Of a stretch of DNA of 23,817 nucleotides, positions 7,059-13,723 are shown piece by piece. The notes below the pieces were generated by a model. It was not told the origin of the DNA and did not search any database. It saw only the letters and a program-made list of their open reading frames with translations. This DNA is from Methanobacteriota archaeon (GTDB taxonomy: Archaea > Thermoplasmatota > Thermoplasmata > Methanomassiliicoccales > Methanomethylophilaceae): positions 1 through 23,817 of the forward strand of contig JAAYAP010000036.1 in assembly GCA_012719315.1 (NCBI GenBank), given 5' to 3'. Numbering within the stretch: the first letter of the stretch is position 1; each line of letters opens with the position of its first letter. The position numbers were made by a program, and so were the translations under genes.

Positions 7059-8957
7059 ATGGAGATACTCTCGCCCGCGGGTTCCGCGGAAGGTCTGACC
7101 GCCGCCGTCAAGGGGGGCTGCGACGCCGTCTATCTCGGCGGACGCATGTTCGGAGCCAGGGCTTTCGCCGCCAATTTCTCCGACCGGGAGATCGAGGGCG
7201 CGGTCGGCTACTGCCACGACAACGGCGTCAAGGTGTACGTGACCGTCAACACGGCGATCAAGGACACGGAGATGGATGCGGCCGCGGGCTTCATCCGCTT
7301 CCTCGACGACATCGGAGCCGACGCCGTGCTGATCCAGGACCTCGGCCTGCTGAAGAGCATCTCCCGTTTCGACATCCCCAAGCACGCCTCCACCCAGATG
7401 GGCATCCACAACGCCTCCGGGCTGCGCTGGTGCGGCAGGAACGGATTGACCCGCGCCGTGCTCTCCAGGGAGCTGACCTTCGAAGAGCTGAAGACGGTCG
7501 TCGAGGACTCCCCGGTGGAGACCGAGGTGTTCATCCAGGGGGCGATGTGCTACTCGATCTCGGGAGGCTGCCTCTTCTCCGGCCTGGTCGGCGGGAGGAG
7601 CGGCAACCGCGGGCAATGCGCCCAGCCTTGCAGGAAACGCTACGTCGGAGACGGCCGGGACGGCTACCTCCTGAGCTGCAAGGACATCTACGGGGCCGAC
7701 TGGGTGGAGCCGTTGAGGTCGATCGGCATCACCTCGCTGAAGATCGAGGGGCGCATGCGCAGCCACGCTTACGCCTATCTTGCGACCAAGGTGTACTCGA
7801 TGATCCGCGACGGGGCCCCCCGGGAGGAGATCGAGGAGACCGACCGGCTCCTGAAGACCGTGTTCAACAGAGGCTACGGACCCGGCTACCTGGCCGGGGT
7901 CGTCTCGCCGGTGCAGCAGCGGTTCGCCGACAACCGCGGCTACTACCTCGGCACGACCGGCATCAGGGACAGGCGGTTCGACACCGCCCTGCTGGACGTC
8001 CCCGTGCACGTCAGAGACGGCATCTCCATCTTCAAGGAGGACGTCAAGATCGGGGGCTTCCGCCTGTCCAACCTCGGCCGGACCGCGTCCCCATTCGCCA
8101 TACCCGACGGCGTGTATGACTTCTACCGGACCTACGACCCCGAGATCGACGCGATCAAGAACCTGATCGGCGAGCCCCCGGTGCTGACCGGCGACCGGAC
8201 CTCGGAACCGCTCAGGATCAACAGGAAGGCCTTCGACCGTCCCGCGGGCAGGCCCGAGCTCTCGTTCTACGTGAACTCGCTCAAGACCCTGGACGCCGTC
8301 CTCCCCTATGCCGACCGCATCTACTACGATGCGGGCGGGAACCTGACCGCGGCGCGGCGGATGTGCGCCGCATCCGCCGTCGAATGCGTCGCCAACCTCC
8401 CGCGGCTGCTGCCGGCCGGAGGGTCGGCCGACGGGCCGACGATGATCCACTCGCCGGGCCAGATCGGATACGGGGAAGGCGATGCCGTGTACGGCAGCTA
8501 CCTGATGAACGCGTTCAACAGCGGCTTCGACGCGAAGCTGCATCAGACCACGCTCTCGGTCGAGCTCTCCAGAGAGGAGATCGGCCTGATCGCCCGGCAG
8601 CACCCCGGGAGGCTGGAGGTGATGGTGTTCGGGAGGACCGAGCTCATGTGCACCCGGGACCCCGCCATGTCCGACGGCATGCTCACCGACGAGAAGGGCT
8701 TCGTCTTCCCGGTCTACCGCGATGCGGACGGGCTGTCGCACATCCTCAACTCCTCGGATCTGCTCCTGCTCCCGTACATGCGGGAGATCGCGGGCATGGG
8801 CATCGACTCGGTCGGCATCGACCTGCGGAAACGGCCCGTGCAGCTCGCCAAGACGGTGGCCAGGGCCTTCGCCGAGGGGGATGTGTCCGCCAAAGGCCGG
8901 ATCACCGAGATGTGCAACGGCATCAACTACGGCGCCTACCTCAAAGCGGTGGAATGA
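7059..8957 (+). CDS. U32 peptidase-family protein (RlhA/TrhP-like RNA hydroxylation enzyme)
   Basis: A 632-aa member of the U32 'collagenase-like protease' family. Characterised long bacterial members (RlhA, TrhP) hydroxylate cytidine or uridine in rRNA or tRNA rather than degrade protein. Seen: N-terminal ILSPAGSAEGLTAAV and DAVYLGG; the U32 signature around ETEVFIQGAMCYSISGGC; and four cysteines at C164, C171, C187 and C191 (CAQPC), the set expected to bind an Fe-S cluster. The region after about residue 370 corresponds to the extra C-terminal part (DUF3656-like) of RlhA-length proteins. Start at 7059 is chosen from the promoter spacing, and the product then begins MEILSPAG as in the family. 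It lies between the pilus operon (divergent) and the first prepilin pair, but no functional link is evident. The RNA substrate in this archaeon is unknown. Confidence 0.88.
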   Translation: MEILSPAGSAEGLTAAVKGGCDAVYLGGRMFGARAFAANFSDREIEGAVGYCHDNGVKVYVTVNTAIKDTEMDAAAGFIRFLDDIGADAVLIQDLGLLKSISRFDIPKHASTQMGIHNASGLRWCGRNGLTRAVLSRELTFEELKTVVEDSPVETEVFIQGAMCYSISGGCLFSGLVGGRSGNRGQCAQPCRKRYVGDGRDGYLLSCKDIYGADWVEPLRSIGITSLKIEGRMRSHAYAYLATKVYSMIRDGAPREEIEETDRLLKTVFNRGYGPGYLAGVVSPVQQRFADNRGYYLGTTGIRDRRFDTALLDVPVHVRDGISIFKEDVKIGGFRLSNLGRTASPFAIPDGVYDFYRTYDPEIDAIKNLIGEPPVLTGDRTSEPLRINRKAFDRPAGRPELSFYVNSLKTLDAVLPYADRIYYDAGGNLTAARRMCAASAVECVANLPRLLPAGGSADGPTMIHSPGQIGYGEGDAVYGSYLMNAFNSGFDAKLHQTTLSVELSREEIGLIARQHPGRLEVMVFGRTELMCTRDPAMSDGMLTDEKGFVFPVYRDADGLSHILNSSDLLLLPYMREIAGMGIDSVGIDLRKRPVQLAKTVARAFAEGDVSAKGRITEMCNGINYGAYLKAVE

Positions 8958-8961
8958 CCCT

Positions 8962-8977
8962 GTTAGCTTAACTGTAC
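8962..8977 (+). promoter_or_regulatory. GTTA-n3-TAAC-TGTAC upstream element, prepilin locus 1
   Basis: GTTAGCTTAACTGTAC contains a perfect GTTA/TAAC inverted repeat with a 3-nt spacer. It is identical at 13 of 16 positions to the element at 23135-23150, which precedes the second prepilin pair. The G lies 25 nt before the TATA box. It probably binds a dimeric regulator upstream of the core promoter. Confidence 0.6.
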
Positions 8978-8985
8978 GGCCGGGC

Positions 8986-8993
8986 TTATATCC
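8986..8993 (+). promoter_or_regulatory. TATA box of prepilin locus 1
   Basis: TTATATCC, followed by GC, begins 31 nt before the ATG at 9017. The identical octamer plus GC occurs before the second prepilin pair at 23161. Confidence 0.7.
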
Positions 8994-9016
8994 GCGCCTG
9001 CCGCGTCGTTGCAGAC

Positions 9017-9424
9017 ATGAGGATTGATCGCAGAGGCGGCATCGGTTTCATGGAGGCGGCGGTCGCCGTCATGGCAGTCACCGTCGTGCTCGCATTGTAT
9101 CTGGGGGCGTTCGCCCTCGACGTTCATCGGGATAACAGCCGCGACATCGCGTTCGACGAGGGCATCGCCGCGTCGGTCGCCGTCGTCGACGGGGAGCTCG
9201 TCGCCGATGTTGACGACGAGCTTCTCGCGTTCATGGAGAGGAACGGCTGCCGCGGCATCACGCTGAGATGCTGGATCCCCGGCGGGATCGCGACCGACAC
9301 GGTGTTGTCGCGCAGCATCGGGCAGACGGACGGGGATGCGTCCGGATGCAGGTTCATCGGGAATGTCGGCTCCGACGACGGGCGCATCCTGACCGCGGTG
9401 TTCGAGATGGGGGCGTTCCGTTGA
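9017..9424 (+). CDS. Type IV prepilin-like protein 1
   Basis: A 135-aa small exported or membrane-anchored protein. The N-terminus is short and basic (MRIDRRGG), then a hydrophobic helix (IGFMEAAVAVMAVTVVLALY). If cleaved after the second Gly, Glu falls at +5 of the mature chain, the classic type IV pilin position. The rest is acidic with two Cys (about 82 and 89) and a third near 115, and is not recognised as a known domain. The ATG sits at leaderless distance from TTATATCC, downstream of the shared GTTA element. It overlaps the next gene (TTGA). With the ATPase/platform operon 2 kb away it is inferred to be a pilin or minor pseudopilin. No prepilin peptidase gene is in this window. Confidence 0.72.
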   Translation: MRIDRRGGIGFMEAAVAVMAVTVVLALYLGAFALDVHRDNSRDIAFDEGIAASVAVVDGELVADVDDELLAFMERNGCRGITLRCWIPGGIATDTVLSRSIGQTDGDASGCRFIGNVGSDDGRILTAVFEMGAFR

Positions 9425-9867
9425 AAGTCGACCGGCACGGCATGACCGGCATCGTCGACGCGATGGTGTTCATGGCGATCATGGGGCTCGCCTTCGCCGG
9501 CCTGTACGCCTACGGCGCGCACGACGCGGGCGACGACCGCGACGCCTCCGCGATCGTCGACTGCATCATGGCCTCCGCGCTGCTGACGGACGACATCGCC
9601 GAGGCGGGCGAATCGCGGATCGCGGGAATGGCGGACATCCTCGCCTACGCTGCCGTCACCGGCGACGCCGGGACCGCCGCTTATCTGGAGGCTGTCCTCG
9701 ACGCCGCGGTCGGCGTCCCCGGCGGCTATCTGCTGACCGCGAGCTACGGCGGTTCCTCCCTCGATGCGGGGGACCGGCATGACGGCGGCCGTCCGACATC
9801 CGTCTGCAAACGGACGGTGCCGGTCACCTACGGCGGCGATCTGACCGTCGAGCTGAGGCTGTTCTGA
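9421..9867 (+). CDS. Type IV prepilin-like protein 2
   Basis: A 148-aa protein read from TTG 9421, which overlaps the TGA of prepilin 1. This start is chosen because it gives LKVDRHGMTGIVDA, aligning with MRIDRRGGIGFMEA of prepilin 1, including the basic pair, Gly and an acid at the same place. The next ATG (9442) would remove the basic segment. A hydrophobic helix covers about residues 11-26, followed by an acidic, Ala-rich ectodomain (TVPVTYGGDLTVELRLF at the end). Two cysteines are seen. There is no recognised domain beyond the N-terminus. It is co-transcribed and translationally coupled with prepilin 1 and is presumably assembled with it. Confidence 0.68.
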   Translation: MKVDRHGMTGIVDAMVFMAIMGLAFAGLYAYGAHDAGDDRDASAIVDCIMASALLTDDIAEAGESRIAGMADILAYAAVTGDAGTAAYLEAVLDAAVGVPGGYLLTASYGGSSLDAGDRHDGGRPTSVCKRTVPVTYGGDLTVELRLF

Positions 9868-9881
9868 CCGCTTACGGCGTC

Positions 9882-9890
9882 ATTATAATA
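9882..9890 (+). promoter_or_regulatory. TATA box of the phosphoglycerate mutase gene
   Basis: ATTATAATA is the only AT-rich stretch between the prepilin stop and the mutase gene. It predicts a start of transcription near 9910 and a leader of about 20 nt containing GGTGAT (9924-9929), a good ribosome site. Confidence 0.65.
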
Positions 9891-9933
9891 ACGGCCGAGG
9901 GCATACGCAGACGCACAGTCGACGGTGATTCGC

Positions 9934-10677
9934 ATGAAGTTGGTGGTTGTCAGACATGGAGAGAGCGTTTGGAACAAGGAGAACCTGTTCACCGGCTGGA
10001 CCGATGTGGGCCTCTCGGACAGGGGCGTCAGGGAAGCGCGCGAAGCCGGACGGACGCTCATCGCCGAGGGATTCGATTTCGACATCTGCTTCACATCCTA
10101 TCTGAAACGTTCGATCCGCACACTCAACCTGGCCCTGGAGGAGATGGACCGCGAATGGCTCCCCGTGCGCAGGGACTGGCGGATCAACGAGAAGCATTAC
10201 GGCGCCCTGCAGGGGCTCAACAAGGCCGAGACCGCCGTGAAGTACGGCGACGACCAGGTGCTCGTCTGGAGGCGTTCGTACGACATCAGGCCGCCGGCGC
10301 TCGCGGACGACGATCCGCGGAACCCCGCGGATGCCCCGATGTTCAGGGACGTGCCTGCCGGCAGCCTGCCGCTGACCGAGAGCCTCAAGGACACCGTCGA
10401 ACGCGTGATCCCCTTCTACGAGGAGGAGCTGGTGCCGCTGATGAGACAGGGCAAGCGGATCCTGATCGCCGCGCACGGCAACTCGATACGGGCACTGGCC
10501 AAGCACCTGGAGTCGATCTCCGACGCCGACATCGTCAAGCTGAACATCCCGACCGGCGTGCCGCTGGTCTACGAGTTCGACGCCGACCTGAAGGTCGTCG
10601 ACAAGTACTACCTGGGCGACCAGGACGACATCGCCGCGAGGATCCACGGGGTCGCCGAGCAGGCGAGCCGGAAATGA
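9934..10677 (+). CDS. gpmA: 2,3-bisphosphoglycerate-dependent phosphoglycerate mutase
   Basis: A 247-aa enzyme interconverting 3- and 2-phosphoglycerate in glycolysis/gluconeogenesis. Seen: the phosphohistidine motif VVRHGES (H8), WNKENLFTGWTDVGLS, the RINEKHYGALQG segment with the catalytic acid, and the second active-site His in IAAHGNSIRAL (H181). It also has the C-terminal NIPTGVPLVYEFD and YYLGD segments typical of bacterial GpmA. The ATG at 9934 is used because GTG 9925 lies inside the GGTGAT ribosome site. Most archaea use cofactor-independent mutases; a dPGM has been characterised in Thermoplasma, so an ancient bacterial transfer into this archaeal branch is likely. Monocistronic, ending at a hairpin. 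Confidence 0.96.
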   Translation: MKLVVVRHGESVWNKENLFTGWTDVGLSDRGVREAREAGRTLIAEGFDFDICFTSYLKRSIRTLNLALEEMDREWLPVRRDWRINEKHYGALQGLNKAETAVKYGDDQVLVWRRSYDIRPPALADDDPRNPADAPMFRDVPAGSLPLTESLKDTVERVIPFYEEELVPLMRQGKRILIAAHGNSIRALAKHLESISDADIVKLNIPTGVPLVYEFDADLKVVDKYYLGDQDDIAARIHGVAEQASRK

Positions 10678-10679
10678 AA

Positions 10680-10696
10680 GGGGAGCCCCGCTCCCC
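10680..10696. terminator. Hairpin between convergent gpmA and flavoprotein genes
   Basis: GGGGAGC and GCTCCCC form a perfect 7-bp stem around CCC. It starts 3 nt after the gpmA stop, and the convergent gene ends 14 nt beyond it. There is no T-run on the + strand. Confidence 0.55.
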
Positions 10697-10710
10697 GCCT
10701 TCCTGCCGCT

Positions 10711-11286
10711 TCAGTCGCGGAGCCGTTTGAGCGCCCAGGCCATGTTCTCGCCGAGGACCTCCATGGTCCTCAGGCCCTCGTCGTCCTTCTCGTAATCCCC
10801 TCTGGCTCCGGAGAGGCTCATCGCCCAATAAGAGGAGCTGACCAGCACCATCTCGTTGATCGTGAAGAAATGGTTGATCGAATCCAGCACGTGGATGGAG
10901 CCCGCGCGCCTGGCGACGCACACCGATGCGCCCACCTTCCTCCTGAGCGGATTGCCGTTGCCCCTGGCGACGTAACCGCACCTGTCGATGAGCGCCTTGG
11001 CCTCGGGGGTGAGGTCGGCGAAGTACGTCGGCGAGCCGATGACGATGCCGTCGGCCTCGACCATCTTCGCGTAGCAGCTGTTGACGATGTCGTCGTCGAA
11101 GACGCATCTGCCGTCGGCGTTCCGGCGGCAGGTGCCGCAGGCCCTGCATCCGTGTATGTCCTCGCCGCCGACCTGCACGAGCTCGGTCCCGATGCCCTCG
11201 GCCTCCAATGCATCCAACACCGTTCCGAGCATCCGTTCCGTATTGCCGCCCTTCCTCGGGCTGCAGTTGAAAGCCACCACCTTCAT
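10711..11286 (-). CDS. Iron-sulfur flavoprotein / NADPH-dependent FMN reductase family protein 1
   Basis: A 191-aa flavodoxin-fold protein. It has the FMN phosphate loop at the N-terminus (FNCSPRKGGNT), the IVIGSPTYFADLTPEAKALIDR segment, and a compact Cys cluster CRACGTCRRNADGRC near residues 47-61 that matches the 4Fe-4S motif of archaeal iron-sulfur flavoprotein (Isf). Isf proteins of methanogens pass electrons from ferredoxin, possibly to O2 or H2O2 or other acceptors; the acceptor here is unknown. The ATG at 11286 is preceded by GTGATATC. A T-rich element (11317-11325, minus strand) may be its promoter. A paralogue lies at 17810-18373. Confidence 0.88.
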   Translation of the reverse strand: MKVVAFNCSPRKGGNTERMLGTVLDALEAEGIGTELVQVGGEDIHGCRACGTCRRNADGRCVFDDDIVNSCYAKMVEADGIVIGSPTYFADLTPEAKALIDRCGYVARGNGNPLRRKVGASVCVARRAGSIHVLDSINHFFTINEMVLVSSSYWAMSLSGARGDYEKDDEGLRTMEVLGENMAWALKRLRD

Positions 11287-11355
11287 GATATCACGGGGAC
11301 GTCATGCACATGGATGTATGAATAACCGTCAGATGCCGCGCGGACCTTCAGGTAG

Positions 11356-11365
11356 GTATTTGTAC
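11356..11365 (+). promoter_or_regulatory. TATA-like box of the alpha/beta hydrolase gene
   Basis: GTATTTGTAC begins about 30 nt before the ATG at 11387, again leaderless spacing. Confidence 0.5.
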
Positions 11366-11386
11366 CGTCCCGAAAATCCGGATGCC

Positions 11387-12163
11387 ATGGTCGAGGCGGA
11401 GATCAACGGCATCGTCTACAATTACGAGACGGCCGGGGAAGGCGATCCGGTCCTGCTCATACCCGGGTACGGCGGCAGCACCGGCTTCTGGCGGAAGGTG
11501 GTCGCGGTCCTGGCGGAGCGGTTCACGACGATCTGCGTGGACAACCGCGGCGCCGGCGGGACCGTCTGCGGCCCGGGATTCACGATCGGGGACATGGCCG
11601 CCGACGCGGCCGCGCTGCTCGACCGGCTGGGCGTCGGTCCCGCCCACGTGATCGGCTGGTCGATGGGCTCGCATGTGGCGCAACGGCTGGCGATCGACCA
11701 TCCCGCCGCGGTGAGGAGCCTGACCCTGGTCTCCACCTACGGACGCCGGCCGGCCCGTTCGGCCTATCTGCTCGATGCGGCCGTGCGCGCCGTCGAAGAG
11801 GGTGCCGCGCCCGAGCTGATCGGCATCGCGCTCAACACCCTGAACTACACCGAGGGGTTCTTCGGCGGGAAGGAGGCGGACGGGACCCCGATCAGGGTCT
11901 CCGATATCGACGACATCGTGATGGCCAAAGCCCAGATGGATGCCGTCAACGCCTCGGACACCTCCGACGAAGCCCGTCTGATCGCCGCACCCGCATTGTG
12001 CATCCACGGCACCGACGACATCATGATCGACATCTCGGAAGGCGAACGGATCGCGGGCACGATACCGGATTGCAGGTTCTTGAGGATCGAGGGCGAAGGC
12101 CATTGGATCCCCGTCGCCGCCTATCTGCCGGCGGTCCTGGACTTCATCGGCGCTCAGCGCTGA
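11387..12163 (+). CDS. Alpha/beta hydrolase-fold protein
   Basis: A 258-aa soluble hydrolase. The complete catalytic triad can be read: nucleophile S92 in GWSMGS, acid D210 in HGTDDIMID, and H239 in GEGHWIP. The oxyanion-hole segment is IPGYGGSTGFW, and VDNRGAGGT follows beta-strand 4. It belongs to the broad esterase / haloperoxidase / proline iminopeptidase-like group, and the substrate cannot be assigned. The ATG at 11387 is chosen because it lies at leaderless distance from the TATA-like box and gives the usual N-terminus (INGIVYNYETAGEG); upstream in-frame extension would run through the divergent flavoprotein gene. Its end overlaps the convergent YkgJ gene by 10 bp. Confidence 0.87.
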   Translation: MVEAEINGIVYNYETAGEGDPVLLIPGYGGSTGFWRKVVAVLAERFTTICVDNRGAGGTVCGPGFTIGDMAADAAALLDRLGVGPAHVIGWSMGSHVAQRLAIDHPAAVRSLTLVSTYGRRPARSAYLLDAAVRAVEEGAAPELIGIALNTLNYTEGFFGGKEADGTPIRVSDIDDIVMAKAQMDAVNASDTSDEARLIAAPALCIHGTDDIMIDISEGERIAGTIPDCRFLRIEGEGHWIPVAAYLPAVLDFIGAQR

Positions 12164-12165
12164 GC
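12152..12165. repeat. 14-bp perfect palindrome holding both stop codons of convergent genes
   Basis: GCTCAGCGCTGAGC reads the same on both strands. The hydrolase TGA (12161-12163) and the YkgJ-family TGA (minus strand, 12156-12154) both lie inside it, so the two genes overlap tail to tail. Confidence 0.7.
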
Positions 12166-12675
12166 CCTGAGCGCGCGGGCGGCCTCGACCCGGTCGGCGA
12201 TCGTGTCGCGGATGATGCGCGTGCAGGGCCAGCTGTCATCCATGTACCCGATGAGCTCCAAGATGTCGGCGTCCCCGTTGGTCAACGCCAGGTAGACCCT
12301 GCTCATGAACATCGAGGCCGCATAGGGGAAATCGTCGCAGACCTCGGGCCTGTCCTCCCACACGGTGCAGCGGTTGTCGGCTCCCAGGAAAGCGCAGGGG
12401 GCGGTCCTGCGCATGAGCAGCCTGCCGTCCGACGCGCGCACGAGATAATCGCCGACGAACTCGTGGAGCGGGATGCCGGCGGCCCGGGAGATGCGGTCCA
12501 CCTCATGCGGCTGGACGACGATCCGCGCCTGATGGCAGCATCTGCCGCACATCTCGCAGGGGAACTCCTCCCGGTACCTCTCGCAGACCGCATAGGCGAG
12601 ATCCAGATCGCGTTCCATCTCCAGGGGTATCTCCGACAGCCCCTCGAGGATGTACTTGCCCCTGTACTTCGCCAT
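12154..12675 (-). CDS. YkgJ/UPF0153 cysteine-cluster protein
   Basis: A 173-aa protein of the 'zinc- or iron-chelating' CxxCxxCC family. Seen: FPCEMCGRCCHQ near residues 43-54, then APCAFLGADNRCTVWEDRPEVCDDFPY near 93-120, the two halves of the conserved Cys set. The chemistry is unknown; a metal or Fe-S site is inferred from the cysteines. The ATG at 12675 follows the stop of the small membrane protein gene by 3 nt, so the two form an operon. No signal peptide is seen. Confidence 0.85.
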   Translation of the reverse strand: MAKYRGKYILEGLSEIPLEMERDLDLAYAVCERYREEFPCEMCGRCCHQARIVVQPHEVDRISRAAGIPLHEFVGDYLVRASDGRLLMRRTAPCAFLGADNRCTVWEDRPEVCDDFPYAASMFMSRVYLALTNGDADILELIGYMDDSWPCTRIIRDTIADRVEAARALRAQR

Positions 12676-12678
12676 GGA

Positions 12679-12969
12679 TCACAGACCGTTGGCGAACCCG
12701 TAGATGAATCCGACCATCGACAGCAGGAGGCCGATCCCGCCGAGGATCAGGAAGACCTTCCAATCGGGGACGTTCCTGGAGCGGTTGGCATAATTCACCG
12801 CATACCCTCCGAGCGCCAGCCCGACCGCTCCCAGGATCGCGCCGACCAGATACAGGCCGGCCGCGAACACCAGGGCGACCGTCGCCACGCCGATGATCAA
12901 ACTCAATGCGCCGAGCCCGGCCGGGTTGCGCACGGGCCCTCCGAATGAATCGTCCTCGAGACTGTCCAT
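12679..12969 (-). CDS. Small membrane protein, two to three predicted helices
   Basis: A 96-aa hydrophobic protein, not assigned to a named family (some resemblance to DUF4190-like small membrane proteins). An acidic N-terminus (MDSLEDDSFGGP) is followed by a long hydrophobic stretch rich in Gly/Ala (about 17-58, probably two helices), a short basic loop (NYANRSRNVPDW) and a last helix (about 71-92). The ATG at 12969 is preferred to TTG 12993 because AAGGTG lies about 9-13 nt upstream of it. It sits 3 nt before the YkgJ-family gene and 29 nt after the methyltransferase gene on the same strand, so it may belong to one transcription unit with both. Confidence 0.72.
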   Translation of the reverse strand: MDSLEDDSFGGPVRNPAGLGALSLIIGVATVALVFAAGLYLVGAILGAVGLALGGYAVNYANRSRNVPDWKVFLILGGIGLLLSMVGFIYGFANGL

Positions 12970-12998
12970 GTCGATAACACCTTGGGGGAGCAACGGAG

Positions 12999-13643
12999 TC
13001 AGATATTAAGATTCTTCGCGGGGCCGCCGGCGCCCTTGCGGAAGATGCATTCCGCCCTCACCCTGACCCCGCCGAACCGCATCGTCTCCTCCACCGTCTC
13101 CGACCTCGTCACCTCCAAGCCTGCGAAGAGGTCCTCGACCGCCTCCCGGGTCAGGTAACGGTACCTGATGCCGTTGCCGCGCACGTTGGACTCCGTGCCG
13201 GCCGCCCGCATGTCGCCGACGGCGAACGACCTCACCAGCACCCTGCCGCCGTCCGCCAGCACCCTGACCGTCTCGGCGGCCGTCTGCCGCAGCTGCTCCC
13301 CGTCCAGATGCTCCAGCACATGCACCAGCGTGACGATGTCGAAGGCGCCGTCCCCGAACGGCATCCGGGTGCAGTCGCCGACGACGAAGCCCGCTCCGCT
13401 CCACCGCTTCCTGCACAGGTCCACCGCGGCGGCGGAGAAGTCCAGGCCCGTGACCTCCGCCCCGGTCCGCAGCAGGGCGGCGACCGTCTTGCCGTTGCCG
13501 CAGCCGACGTCCAGGGCCCGGCAGCCGGGACCCGCGTCGAGTCCGTCGACTCTGCCGATGCCCCTCCACGGGCGCTCGTTCTCGCTGTAGAAGCGTTCCC
13601 ACGACCTCCTCTGGGATTCCCTCTCAGACTGCGGATCCTGCAT
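12999..13643 (-). CDS. Class I SAM-dependent methyltransferase
   Basis: A 214-aa soluble enzyme of the Methyltransf_11/UbiE type. Motif I is seen as ALDVGCGNGKTV (about 43-54), the acidic ribose-binding strand as VTGLDFS, motif II/III as GDCTRMPFGDGAFDIVTLVHVLEHL, and ADGGRVLVRSF after it. The acceptor substrate is unknown. Earlier starts exist in frame (ATG 13670, TTG 13691), but a TATA-like stretch at 13668-13680 overlaps them. ATG 13643 lies at leaderless distance and begins MQDPQSERESQRRSWERFY, a normal start for this family. Divergent from the PaaK operon. Confidence 0.85.
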   Translation of the reverse strand: MQDPQSERESQRRSWERFYSENERPWRGIGRVDGLDAGPGCRALDVGCGNGKTVAALLRTGAEVTGLDFSAAAVDLCRKRWSGAGFVVGDCTRMPFGDGAFDIVTLVHVLEHLDGEQLRQTAAETVRVLADGGRVLVRSFAVGDMRAAGTESNVRGNGIRYRYLTREAVEDLFAGLEVTRSETVEETMRFGGVRVRAECIFRKGAGGPAKNLNI

Positions 13644-13667
13644 CTGCTCCGATATGGATGGGAATCC

Positions 13668-13680
13668 CATAAATAATACA
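13668..13680. promoter_or_regulatory. AT-rich, possibly bidirectional promoter element
   Basis: CATAAATAATACA is the only AT-rich block in the 80-bp gap between divergent genes. It lies 25-37 nt before ATG 13643 on the minus strand and about 44-56 nt before ATG 13724 on the plus strand, so it could serve both. Confidence 0.5.
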
Positions 13681-13723
13681 ACCTCGTTCAAGCGCCGGTC
13701 TGAACCGGACCGGGGGATTCGAT

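Noticed and set aside
6924..8741. About 600-codon open frame antisense to the U32 gene
   Set aside because: Same GC-bias shadow; the plus strand carries a clear U32 signature with Fe-S cysteines.
11081..11386. 102-residue extension of the alpha/beta hydrolase
   Set aside because: It would run back through the divergent flavoprotein gene and across the promoter; ATG 11387 gives the normal family N-terminus.
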